A stretch of DNA of 18,406 nucleotides, from assembly GCA_024305405.1 (NCBI GenBank), contig JAKNDB010000043.1:1-18406 (forward strand), given 5' to 3'. Shown here in pieces: positions 1 through 7,980 of this stretch. The notes beneath the pieces are model-generated. The model saw nothing but the letters and a program-made list of their open reading frames with translations. It was not told where the DNA came from and made no database searches. The stretch's first letter is position 1; every line of letters begins with the position of its first letter. This stretch comes from Dirofilaria immitis. Lineage: Eukaryota > Nematoda > Chromadorea > Rhabditida > Onchocercidae. Position numbers and translations under genes: made by a program.

Positions 1-74
1 TTATCGATTAATTTAATGTTGTAGAATTAAACGATTTTAAAATATAAATAGAGATAAATAAAATAACTAATCGA

Positions 75-500
75 ATGGATTCTAGGAAATGTAATCGTAC
101 ATATAAAAACAAGAAACTGTTCAAATGCTGTGTATGCGATAAGGATTTCAGTCAAAGTTGCAATCTGAATGTGCCTAATCGAATACATACGGGCGAGAAA
201 CCGTTCAAGTGCCGTGTATGCGATGAAAGATTCACCCGCAATAGCCAGCTGAATGAGCATAATTTAAAGCATGGAAACGAGAAACCGTTCAAATGCCATC
301 TATGCTATAAGGGATTCACTCGCAAGAACAAGCTGAATGAGCATAATCTAATACATACAGGTGAGAAACCGTTCAAGTGTCATGAATGCCTATCTGATAA
401 CTTTAGCCATGAAAAATATGTATGGATAGGAATCGATACTTCCTTATTTTTCCAGCGTATCATGAATTGCAAATCATCAGAACATGAATTGTATACTTGA
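75..500 (+). CDS. Short C2H2 zinc-finger protein, partly decayed (two intact fingers)
   Basis: Encodes 141 residues with Krüppel-type C2H2 fingers, a family that usually binds DNA in the nucleus. Finger 1 (residues 18-38) keeps both cysteines but has Pro where the first zinc-binding His belongs. Fingers 2 and 3 are complete C-x2-C-x12-H-x3-H units, joined by canonical TGEKPFKC or GNEKPFKC linkers. A fourth finger starts (CHEC) and then turns into unrelated sequence before the stop, so the array is broken or spliced out of this frame near base 385. The ATG at 75 aligns with the Leu-Asp-Leu that precedes the fingers of the arm genes; the shared context CNRT..N.K.FKC shows common ancestry. No clear acceptor is visible upstream, and the frame opens at base 48 after a stop at 45-47. 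It could be a real small gene, an exon or a pseudogene. The finger assignment is secure; function is not. Confidence 0.7.
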   Translation: MDSRKCNRTYKNKKLFKCCVCDKDFSQSCNLNVPNRIHTGEKPFKCRVCDERFTRNSQLNEHNLKHGNEKPFKCHLCYKGFTRKNKLNEHNLIHTGEKPFKCHECLSDNFSHEKYVWIGIDTSLFFQRIMNCKSSEHELYT

Positions 501-1305
501 AATTTCAATGAGATTGTGATTCATCGAAAACTTATAATTTGCTCTCTACAAATAATGTTCTTTTGTTGATTGTATTAGTTGGAATTTTGACATTTTTACG
601 ACAAAACAGTAGCTCTGTTTTGGAGAAACCAACAAGGAGAAATCCATTTGACTGATTCCAATCGATAATGATTATAAATGGTATTATGGGAACAATCGAC
701 TTTTTCGTAAGTTTCATTGAATTTGTAACTTAGAATTGAAATGAAGCTATGATTAGAGATTCTGCCTGGATAGAAATAATTAATCAAAGAATTTTTATTT
801 TTTTAAAGCTTCGCATCAAACTCTATCAAAATAAATTTCAAATGGACAGATTTTGTATAAGAAGCGCAATTCTTCTATGCTTTGATTTGTCAAAAAAAAA
901 AAGAACTGGAAAATAAGAGAGCCATTTTTGATGTAATGAAGCAAATATACTAAAATAGTTAATTTATTCAGGATCAAATTCTAGGCGTTACTAAATTTCA
1001 AAAATCAAAACTAACGACTAAAAAGTATATATATATCTCTAGTTCTTTTATATATAGGAAAGGTTCGCTGATCATTTATATCACTTATTTTACATTTCTG
1101 ATAATTAATGGTTTAACCCGTTTTAGCAATACTTCGATTATAAATACGTCTAACGATTGACAACTCCTTCAATACGATAAATTGGAAGAAAAAAGTGATG
1201 TAACAAATGATAGATTGATCTTATCATTTTATTGAAAAGGCATATTATTATTAGGAATAAGTGAAAATTTAAGAATAAATTGATGAACTGAGTATAAAAG
1301 ACCAA
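501..1305. other. AT-rich sequence with no recognised gene
   Basis: Only short overlapping minus-strand frames of about 60 codons occur, around 532-787. They are in conflicting frames and resemble nothing I know. A short TA-rich microsatellite-like patch lies at about 1025-1060. No tRNA, rRNA or transposase motif was seen on either strand. Confidence 0.5.
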
Positions 1306-1566
1306 CTAGCGAATAGGGAGCAAATCAAAGCTGGTGATATTTGAGAAATATTTTTCTAGTGAACTCTGTATCTCAAAATACATTGTCAGATATGCCAAAT
1401 TTGCCATTAAATTTGATTCGCCAATGTTTATATCTTCTAAATTATTTAATTTTAAAAAATTAAAATAATTGATAGGAGAAATCTTCAAATTACCTGGTAG
1501 CTTTATCCTTTCCCTCTCTCTATGGGATCGACTGTTCGAGCATTCGCCAGCTTCATCAAATTCCAC
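1306..1566 (-). CDS. Possible exon or pseudogene fragment with LRR-like sequence, unrecognised
   Basis: A minus-strand frame of 86 codons that first reads GTG; the open frame really extends about 14 codons further, to roughly 1608, so there is no in-frame ATG at its 5' end. The composition is more protein-like than the surroundings: an Arg/Glu/Ser-rich stretch (SRSHRERERIKLPGN), then Leu/Asn-rich sequence (FLKLNNLEDINIGESNL) that resembles one leucine-rich repeat. A second related motif (KLNDLGEIN) lies upstream in the same frame, matching the nucleotide duplication of this region. I do not recognise the family. It may be an internal exon, a relic of an LRR gene or chance. There is no partner copy inside the window against which to test conservation. 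Confidence 0.22.
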   Translation of the reverse strand: MEFDEAGECSNSRSHRERERIKLPGNLKISPINYFNFLKLNNLEDINIGESNLMANLAYLTMYFEIQSSLEKYFSNITSFDLLPIR

Positions 1567-1640
1567 ATTGTTTATTTCACCTAAATCATTTAATTTTGCA
1601 TAACTAAATCAAATAGATGAATGAAATCCTCAAATTTACC
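1405..1640. repeat. Imperfect direct duplication, offset about 145 bp
   Basis: Two diverged units of about 90 bp, roughly 1405-1494 and 1550-1640. Matching landmarks are CTTCAAATTACC (1483-1494) against CCTCAAATTTACC (1628-1640), and TTTAATTTT at about 1445-1453 against 1589-1597. Similar ...AATGTTTATAT... and ...ATTGTTTATTT... segments lie in between. Offsets are consistently 144-146 bp. Confidence 0.5.
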
Positions 1641-2004
1641 CTCTAGGAGTTGTAGTGATTTGGTTACAACGGAACAAGGAAAAGTAAATAGCAATGTAAA
1701 AAGAATTCAAATTTCCAAGAATTTCCATGTATGAAAAGTCATATTCGAAGAATGTTAAGAGCTAAAAAGATCAAATGAATTTGCAATATTGCATGTAATA
1801 ACAGTATTTTTATTTCTAATTAAATAATTAAAAATTTGTCATACTACACGTCTCACATATAATAATATTCACAATAGCAACTTTAAAATTTTGAATGTTT
1901 TCAAGCAAAATTTAACATTTTCCCGCAAATTTTAAAAACGGAATCAATATTGTGAATGTTTTGAGCAAACTTACTTATCAAAGAATAGAATAAGCAATAT
2001 TTTA
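1641..2004. other. Unassigned AT-rich flank next to the visible palindrome
   Basis: No gene seen. A 10-bp inverted pair, ATTCACAATA (1867-1876) with TATTGTGAAT (1948-1957), could form a loose hairpin. GAATGTTTT followed by AGCAAA occurs twice nearby, at about 1893 and 1954. This stretch ends exactly where the visible inverted repeat begins, but only because the right-hand partner runs off the window. Confidence 0.35.
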
Positions 2005-2835
2005 TAATTATCAGTAGCAGTAGGTTATTCAAAATTTTTATCTCTTATTAATAATTGATGAGATTAAAAGAGGAATTCGCCAAGGTGTCAAAATTCAATT
2101 TATAAAATTTGATAAGAAAGAGAATGGTATCATTTTGGCAAATAAGCACTAAATTATTTGATGCTGGAAGGGATAGTTACATGCTGCAATAGTTATGTGT
2201 CACTAATAAAAAACTCTGATTTCAAAACATTGTGAAAAGTTCAATTAATTAGCATAACAAAATCACTGAATGATGTAGAAGTAATTTAAAGTGAATAGAA
2301 GCGATTGCTGTAGTTTTGTAGATAATTTCATTCTTCTACTAAATAAAAAATTTTTAAATAATAGACCAAACAACAAATTTATCATACCAGTATTATCTCA
2401 CACACTGTGATTTCTTTTTTAACTATTTGCAATCCAGAAATTTAGAAAATTGAAAAAAAATCAGTAATTATTATTTTTCAAAATTCATTCCGATGGGATT
2501 CTCATCGATATTTTGTATTATTATGAAATATCCTTCAAAATGAAATGTTTTAAAGTATAGTGTAAGGAATGTAAAGCTCGACAAGTTTAAATTTCAATTT
2601 TCCGTTCAAAAATCATTTTTCCTTTAATAAAACTTTCAATGAAACATGCGTGGAACATCAAGGAAGACAAATGTAATCTGTTATTCTTTCATTCTTTTTT
2701 CCACGCCAAATACAATATTTTTTTTGCCAAACTCTTTTATTCTAAAAATTGTTATTATACAAAGATTACACGCTCATTTTTTTATCTCAGAATTTTGTCC
2801 AATTTCGGCCGTACCTTATCAGTCAGTTTCGGACT
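2005..2835. other. Outermost visible arm segment, no gene recognised
   Basis: AT-rich sequence without a supported gene. Overlapping short frames at 2639-3003 run into the dispersed repeat, and a 1-nt homopolymer difference (T7 in the left arm, T6 in the right) near 2780 shifts the frame between arms. That argues against coding. Confidence 0.4.
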
Positions 2836-3356
2836 TTTCATAACAGATTTATTGGCAAGAATTCAATAATTGAGCAAAAATTATATGAATATTGCAAAAA
2901 GGAAAAAAAAGAAATTCATACTCAGTCGTTCGTCGGAGCACATATGTGGATGTGCAAATCGAATTTAATTATCCGCATGCATATCCATATTTTTCTGTAT
3001 TAGTATTGTAAGTGGCTTGTTCGGTTGGTGGTCTGTTACGTTTGAAGAAACCACATTAAAAATTTGTTTGAAAATTAAAATTTTTTAAAACTTTAAAAGC
3101 ACCTAACAAATAAAACTTAATGTTTTTGCCAATTCATTGGCAGAAAATCTGAAAAATTTTTTTAATTTTTTTGAATAAATTTTTAATTTTTTTAAATGCG
3201 AAAATAAAAGATGAAAACAAAACATTAATAGAGAAAATTAGGTAAACCATAATAAAAACACTTCTAATTTGATGAATTTTTAGAGAAAGTTAATGGCATT
3301 TTACTAGAACTGACATTTTATTAAAGGATTTTTGTTATAAAATAAATGAACTTGAA
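2836..3356 (+). repeat. Dispersed non-coding repeat, copy A (internally deleted)
   Basis: One of three related copies per arm. Shared landmarks in order: TTCATAACAGATTTATTGGC, CACATATGTGGATGTGCAAA, TTTGAAGAAACCAC, AAAATTAAAATTTT, TTTTTGCCAATTCATTGGCA, then AGTTAATGGCATTTTACTA and ACATTTTATTAAA. Compared with copy C it lacks about 230 bp between the AAAATAAAAGATG and ATTAATAGAG landmarks. Copy B keeps part of that region, so copy A is the deleted one. No coding capacity; most likely a non-autonomous mobile element of unknown class. Confidence 0.7.
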
Positions 3357-3399
3357 GTGCTTTAAATTTTAGTTTTAGGAAGGCTGAAACAATTACCAT

Positions 3400-3579
3400 T
3401 CAATGATGACTAGTCCAATAAGAACAGCAACTAGATATAGCCACTAACGGTACGCCATGTTGCGCTTGTTCTGAATCCGTTGATTCATGTCCGTGGTTGC
3501 TTGAGAAATAACAAATGAAATTTCCAAAATAACATAATGTATAAATTATATGGTCATCTTTTTCGACTTGTTGATCCAT
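3400..3579 (-). CDS. Orphan 59-codon reading frame, function unknown (left copy)
   Basis: The ATG at 3579 opens a frame of 59 codons ending in TGA at 3400. The open frame extends only two codons upstream, starting TTG. The mirror copy at 16829-17008 has the same predicted protein. Base composition is visibly richer in G+C than its flanks (runs such as CCACGGACATGAATC), which is why I do not dismiss it. The peptide has a hydrophobic aromatic patch (IIYTLCYFGNFICYF) at about residues 11-25, then an acidic/His stretch, and ends in several Cys, Ser and His residues. I see no known domain. Identity between arms is not evidence of selection, because the arms are nearly identical everywhere. It could be a small gene, an exon or a relic of an element. 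Confidence 0.22.
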   Translation of the reverse strand: MDQQVEKDDHIIYTLCYFGNFICYFSSNHGHESTDSEQAQHGVPLVAISSCCSYWTSHH

Positions 3580-3585
3580 TTGCAA

Positions 3586-5397
3586 TTATGGTACATTTTT
3601 AACCTCTCAATATTTTTATGTGTACACAAATAATTACATGTTTCGGCTTTAGCTCACACAGCGCCTACTTTTTCTTCAAAATATTCGTTTAGCAAATATT
3701 AATTAATTCAAAATAAAAAAAATGGTTATTTTGAGCTGCAAAACAACGTAAATATGTAAAGACGAAAAGATTATGTTTATTCAAAAACAAATTTTTGTAG
3801 ATTCCTGTGTAAAAATATTGTTTACACGCGAATCTTATTATCGCTAAAGGACATTAAAAATATTCCACTTTTATAAATCTTGATTGTATGGAAGTACATC
3901 ATAAATGTAGCATAGATTATAAAACAATCTGGGAATTCGATCCAGAAAGTGCTTTTATAGATATTGTAAAGTTACTGAAATTTATTTTTACAATAAATTT
4001 GTTCAGTGTTTAAACCAAACGTAGGTCCAAATCAATCGCAATTCTAAATTCATGGAATTAAATTGATAGCAAATTAATAATTTCCAAAAATAACGTTTAA
4101 TAAACAATAGCATAGTGTATTTATTTCTAAATTTTTACTTGAAATTTTCATGCTTTTTAGAATGACCTTATATCTTAGTAACTGCCAAAATATTATAACG
4201 TAATAAATATATTGATATAATCAAAACATTTTTATATTATTAAATATTTTGGTTTAAACAAGTCATCTCATACTATAGCTTATTTTGATTCATATTTCTA
4301 AAGCAAAGATATCTCGTTAAATGTGTTTTATTTCAATGAAACCATTGTAAAAAAATATGTCACTTTTATGAATAAAACAAAAATTTATGAACAAAATTTC
4401 CGAATAATCGACTCGTTTGAAAAAAACTTATTGTTTCTTAAAAGTAGGCTTTGTATAGGAAAAGCTAGAAATAAACATTTATATTTTGCGCAAAAAAATA
4501 ATTAAAGTCAGATTTCATACCTGAGGTAATCATTTTCTATAAATGTTTTTGTTAACAAATAGATATTTGTAACGAATTGTTCATTAGCAGAAATCATTTG
4601 CTTAATTCTATTTTACATTTACAATAAAAAGTTGAATGATCCGTTGCATTGGAATTAGAGAGATAATTGTGATTTTTATTCGCATAAATTTAGATAAACC
4701 TGTGATTTTCCATGAAACTATGAAAAAGTTGTTAGTACTTCACAAAAAATGCATAGTATTAAGGATTACGAATGCTTTCAACTCGCTTTTTTATGAATCA
4801 CTTTTCATCGCCATAAAACTATCATGATTATGCAAAAAGATTAAAAGCAATAATTGGGTACTCATAGAAATGTTTAAAATCAGTCTCCAAATAACATTCC
4901 AAATCAGTACGGCGTTTACTATTCACTGCGATTCACTCTCCGTTGATTTATATATTTTGTGAAGTATTTTTTAGAGCATCAATTCAGAATTACCCGGAAG
5001 AATTCGAACTTCAATTATTACCATTTATCGTAGAAATTGCTTGCAAATTAATATGTTGCTGCCTTATTATACTCTAGTAGCCACATTACCATTCTGCATC
5101 ACCCAAGTAACAATTTATAAATTTTCCGTTTTGGTTTTTGCTTTTATCTGTTTTTCGTCATTTTCGAAATAGTCAATATTTTCGTAATTTTTGAAAGTCA
5201 ATATTTTGCGTTTGAACTCACTATAGCATAACATGAAAGAACTTATATAAAAGATTTGTAAAATGATTTCGCAAATACATTTCGTCAATTTTCTTTGTTT
5301 TCCGCATCATATCATGCCATATTCTGTTTAAATCAGCATAGAAAATAGTTTAGGTTCCAGAATCACACCATGTTATGAAATGAATCATTTCAAATAA
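3586..5397. other. Upstream region of the left zinc-finger exon, no gene supported
   Basis: About 1.8 kb of AT-rich sequence. The frame at 4323-4505 is broken in the right arm by a one-base poly-A difference (A7 against A8). The frame at 4636-4827 differs by three bases in a T run (T6 against T9), so it stays open in both arms but has no other support. A first exon and promoter for the zinc-finger gene should lie here, since its exon has no start codon, but I cannot identify them. Confidence 0.35.
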
Positions 5398-5403
5398 TTT
5401 CAG
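5398..5403 (+). promoter_or_regulatory. Probable 3' splice acceptor (TTTCAG), left zinc-finger exon
   Basis: AATAATTTCAG immediately precedes the open frame, whose last upstream stop (TAA) is at 5395-5397, inside the acceptor itself. Reading from 5404 (ATA TTA ACC ...) is in frame with all fingers. The coding frame has no ATG before the fingers, so it needs an upstream exon or trans-spliced start. The compact form matches nematode acceptors. Confidence 0.6.
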
Positions 5404-6132
5404 ATATTAACCAAAAGCAATTTATCAGTGCAGGCAAAAACAACTGTTCAATTGGATTTAAATGAATGTAATCGGACAAATACAAACGAGAAACCGTTCA
5501 AGTGCGAGACGTGCGGTAAAGGATTCATTTCGTCTAGCGCTCTGACAAAACATAATCGAATACATACAGGAGAGAGACCGTTCAAGTGCGATGTATGCGG
5601 TAAAAGTTTCAATCAACGGGGTAATCTGAAATTACATAGTCTAATACATACAGGCGTGAAACCGTACAAGTGCGATGTATGCGATCAAAGTTTCAATCTA
5701 CAGGGTAATCTGAATAGACATAGTCTAATACATACAGGCGTGAAGCCGTACAAGTCCGATGTATGCGATAAGGGTTTTAATCAACGCACTAATCTGAAGG
5801 CACATAATCTAATACATAAGGGCGTGAAACCGTGCAAGTGCGATGTATGCGATCAAAGTTTCAATCTACAGGGTAATCTGAATAGACATAGTCTAATACA
5901 TACAAGCGTGAAATCGTACAAGTGCGATGTATGCGGTAAAAGTTTCAATCAACTCGCTAATCTGAATAGACATAGTCTAATACATATAGGTGTGAAACCG
6001 CACAATTGTGATGTATGTAATAAACAATTCAGCGAGCTTGGTAGCCTAAAAAACATTATCGAATACATGCACGTGAGAAACTGTTCGAACGCGATGTGTG
6101 CGACAAAAATCTCACTCAGCCTGTCCAAATGA
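5404..6132 (+). CDS. Tandem C2H2 zinc-finger exon, 7 fingers (left arm)
   Basis: Encodes a Krüppel-type C2H2 array, presumably a nuclear DNA-binding protein. Numbering from the GTG at 5428, fingers start at Cys 26, 54, 82, 110, 138, 166 and 194 with a strict 28-residue period. Fingers 1, 2, 3, 5 and 6 are complete C-x2-C-x12-H-x3-H units. Finger 4 has Ser for its first Cys. Finger 7 loses its His pair because of a frame disruption at 6048-6054. After finger 1 most linkers read TGVKP or a variant (KGVKP, TSVKS, IGVKP) instead of TGEKP. Position-3 helix residues are mostly Asn, which in this family favours adenine contacts. Finger 5 is a 70-nt exact copy of finger 3 sequence. No in-frame ATG precedes the fingers; GTG is not a credible eukaryotic start, so I begin the exon after the TTTCAG acceptor. 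Clear homology to 75-500. Confidence 0.8.
   Translation: MLTKSNLSVQAKTTVQLDLNECNRTNTNEKPFKCETCGKGFISSSALTKHNRIHTGERPFKCDVCGKSFNQRGNLKLHSLIHTGVKPYKCDVCDQSFNLQGNLNRHSLIHTGVKPYKSDVCDKGFNQRTNLKAHNLIHKGVKPCKCDVCDQSFNLQGNLNRHSLIHTSVKSYKCDVCGKSFNQLANLNRHSLIHIGVKPHNCDVCNKQFSELGSLKNIIEYMHVRNCSNAMCATKISLSLSK
5667..5904 (+). repeat. 70-nt exact duplication inside the left finger array
   Basis: Bases 5667-5736 (finger 3) equal 5835-5904 (finger 5) without mismatch, offset 168 nt, i.e. two fingers. In the right arm the corresponding place holds two different fingers. The flanks of the tract differ (5834 G against 5666 A; 5905 A against 5737 G), so the limits of the copied tract are sharp. Confidence 0.85.
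6048..6054 (+). other. A AAA AAC heptamer at a frame disruption (left arm)
   Basis: In the zero frame the array reads CTA AAA AAC ATT. Moving to the -1 frame after AAC gives CAT TAT CGA ATA CAT, i.e. H-Y-R-I-H, exactly the missing His-x3-His of the last finger. A AAA AAC is a classical -1 ribosomal slippery heptamer. A one-base loss from an original A7 run (Leu-Lys-Lys-His) explains the same pattern. I see no convincing stem-loop 5-9 nt downstream. Confidence 0.6.
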
Positions 6133-6314
6133 ATAAACATGAACCATGCGAGTTCAGCGCTAATAGCGCAGAATTCAGTGGAAATTATAATTTGCTGAGA
6201 AATAAAAAGGAACATTCAACTATATTACATCGTTGCAAGGCTATTGCACTTACAGCTGACATTCTCAAAACAGCTATATTAACAAAGGAAATAATTTCGT
6301 ATGCAAAACTGTGA
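6054..6314 (+). pseudogene. -1 frame continuation of the left zinc-finger gene
   Basis: This 86-codon frame resumes finger 7 (HYRIH), then a TGEKPF-like linker (AREKLFERD), then a decayed further finger: the first Cys is replaced by Arg, VCDKNLTQPVQMNKHE keeps the second Cys and one His. It continues for about 55 residues of Ser/Lys/Leu-rich tail and stops with TGA at 6312-6314. A zinc-finger spacing that resumes on exactly one frame step shows this was once, or still is, the C-terminus of the same protein. It is the same in the right arm. It is either reached by frameshifting, restored by a base lost in sequencing a homopolymer run, or dead. Confidence 0.65.
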
Positions 6315-6373
6315 GCATTATTTTACCTTTTATGTTGTCTTTATAATTACTTAATTGATTGATAAAAATAGTT

Positions 6374-6379
6374 AATAAA
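6374..6379 (+). terminator. Candidate polyadenylation signal AATAAA
   Basis: AATAAA lies 60 nt after the TGA of the -1 frame tail, a normal spacing for an animal 3' UTR. In AT-rich DNA this hexamer is common by chance, so the support is positional only. The mirror is at 13936-13941. Confidence 0.35.
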
Positions 6380-7094
6380 AATTGATGATTTTCAAATTCA
6401 ATTAGATTTTCATATCGCGTTCATTTTGCTACTTAAATTTTCATGCTTAATTCATAATATTCAAATTTTTTTAACATTTGCTTGCTTTACTTACAATCAT
6501 TACAGTTTCCACTCGTAATTCGAAAACGTTATTGAGATACTCAAGTTTCGTTTCACTCTAAATTTTTTGTTATTATGAAACTTTAAGTTGTCAAACATAA
6601 CATATCTGCTGTTGAGCTGATATATAATACTTGTTTGTATGACACACGAATCATGATGCCAGAAAACCAAAACAGGGAAGAGTGGAATTCCATTCAACAG
6701 TGGAAATATACTTTTTATAAATTAATAGTTTAATGAATAGAATAAATAACGTCTATGAGAATATAATGCAGCATATTCTGAATCTACATTCAGAAATTAA
6801 TATTATTAAATCTCTTTTTTCAAACGATACTCATTAAAAAAGAGAATTTGAAATCATGAGAGGACATGAATACATTTAAGTAAGCAATATTATCACATAC
6901 TGTATTTTTATTTCAACATCGATTTTATTTTTCCCTTTCTGTATTGTTTGCTTTTGTATATTTGATGCGATTTCATGAAGTTTTGTTATCTTATTTTTAT
7001 CATTACTTTTTGATATATTTTGCTAAAACTTCGTATTCAACCTCATTTAACATCAGAGCAGTTCAAAATAAATGAATGAAACGCGCAAAAATTG
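6380..7094. other. Sequence downstream of the left zinc-finger gene, no gene supported
   Basis: Holds a minus-strand frame of 65 codons (6500-6697; mirror 13618-13815) that is open in both arms with a single Phe/Ile difference. It begins TTG, has no ATG near its start and resembles no known protein. The rest is AT-rich with no motif I recognise. Confidence 0.35.
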
Positions 7095-7660
7095 TATTAA
7101 TTCCGTTGTTATTGCTTTTGTCAAATAAATTTATTGCTGGTCTTTTTTACATCATTTTTACATCGCCATTGTGCTATCCAAATGCATTTGTATCACAATG
7201 ATTGCTAACGTGTTAAAAGATTTAATCTGTCTTTTACTTTAGCATTTAAAAAAAAAAAATTAAATTTTTATTCAAATTTTCTGTTAATGAATTGGCAAAA
7301 ATATTAAGAAATTTGATTTGTTCAGCTTTCAAAGTTTAAGAAAGTTTAAATTTTCAATGAAATATTTTAGTGTGGTTTCTTCAAACGTAACAGGCCACTA
7401 ACTGAACAGCTATTTAAAATACTAATATCAAAAATACAATTGAGTATGCTTATAATCAAGTTTGATTTGCAGACTCACATCTGTACTCCGAAGAACGATA
7501 TGCTGCTCGCGTACGAATTTTTTTTTAACTTTCTTTTGCAACATTTATTATGATTTTTGTTCAACTATTGAATTCTTGTCAATAAATCTGTTATGAAAAA
7601 TTTTGAAAAAACTCTTCTTTTGCAAATAATTTAGTGTAATTATTTATTGTTTAATTTATT
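7095..7660 (-). repeat. Dispersed non-coding repeat, copy B (inverted relative to A and C)
   Basis: On the minus strand it carries the same ordered landmarks as copies A and C: TTATGAAAAATTTT and AATAAATCTG read on plus, then GTGGTTTCTTCAAACGTAAC at about 7373-7392, and GTTAATGAATTGGCAAAA. It is clearly more diverged than A (for example the CACATATGTGGATG block is altered). It forms a nested inverted pair with copy C. Confidence 0.65.
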
Positions 7661-7704
7661 TTATACAGATAATTAGTAATAATAATTAAATATATAATTA
7701 ATAA

Positions 7705-7980
7705 TAATTAAGGCTAGTCTTGTTGTTAGTTTTATTGAATTGGTTGAGCCAATGTCACAACAGATTCGAAATAAGGTTTATTTTTATGTAGAAATGCTGA
7801 AAAATGTCGATAATAGAAAATACTTTAATCATTAGTACTGTTATTGAAACCCGTGCGATTATCAATTTTATTACGTCGTTCTATTCCTGTTCTACATAAA
7901 AAATAAACCTTATTTCGAATCTGTTGTGACATTGGCTCAACCAATTCAACAAAGAGTAACAACAAAACTAGCATTAATTA
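7705..7980. mobile_element. 276-bp foldback / MITE-like element (left arm)
   Basis: The termini are long inverted repeats of about 93 bp: TAATTAAGGCTAGTCTTGTT from 7705 pairs with the end at 7980 (reverse TAATTAATGCTAGTTTTGTT). The internal part, TTGAATTGGTTGAGCCAATG through CGAAATAAGGTTTATTTTT and ATGTAGAA, matches almost perfectly. About 90 bp of unpaired centre remains and there is no coding capacity, as expected of a non-autonomous DNA transposon. A target-site duplication cannot be picked out in the surrounding TA-rich sequence, so the superfamily is unknown. Confidence 0.7.

Noticed and set aside
532..787. Two overlapping minus-strand frames of 61 and 63 codons
   Set aside because: They overlap in different frames, match nothing known and have no supporting signals.
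2639..3003. Overlapping frames near the start of copy A, longer in the right arm (17332-17763)
   Set aside because: Length changes between arms because of a one-base homopolymer difference, and the frames run through the non-coding dispersed repeat.
4323..4505. 60-codon plus-strand frame
   Set aside because: The right arm has one extra base in the poly-A run in the middle, which shifts the frame; low-complexity Lys/Asn/Phe composition typical of AT-rich non-coding DNA.
4636..4827. 63-codon frame present in both arms with a 3-nt difference
   Set aside because: The in-frame difference is in a homopolymer run and needs no selection; no domain, no splice or start context. Not enough to call a gene.
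5000..5015. GAATTCGAACTTC as a tRNA T-arm
   Set aside because: No acceptor stem, D-arm or anticodon arm could be found around it.
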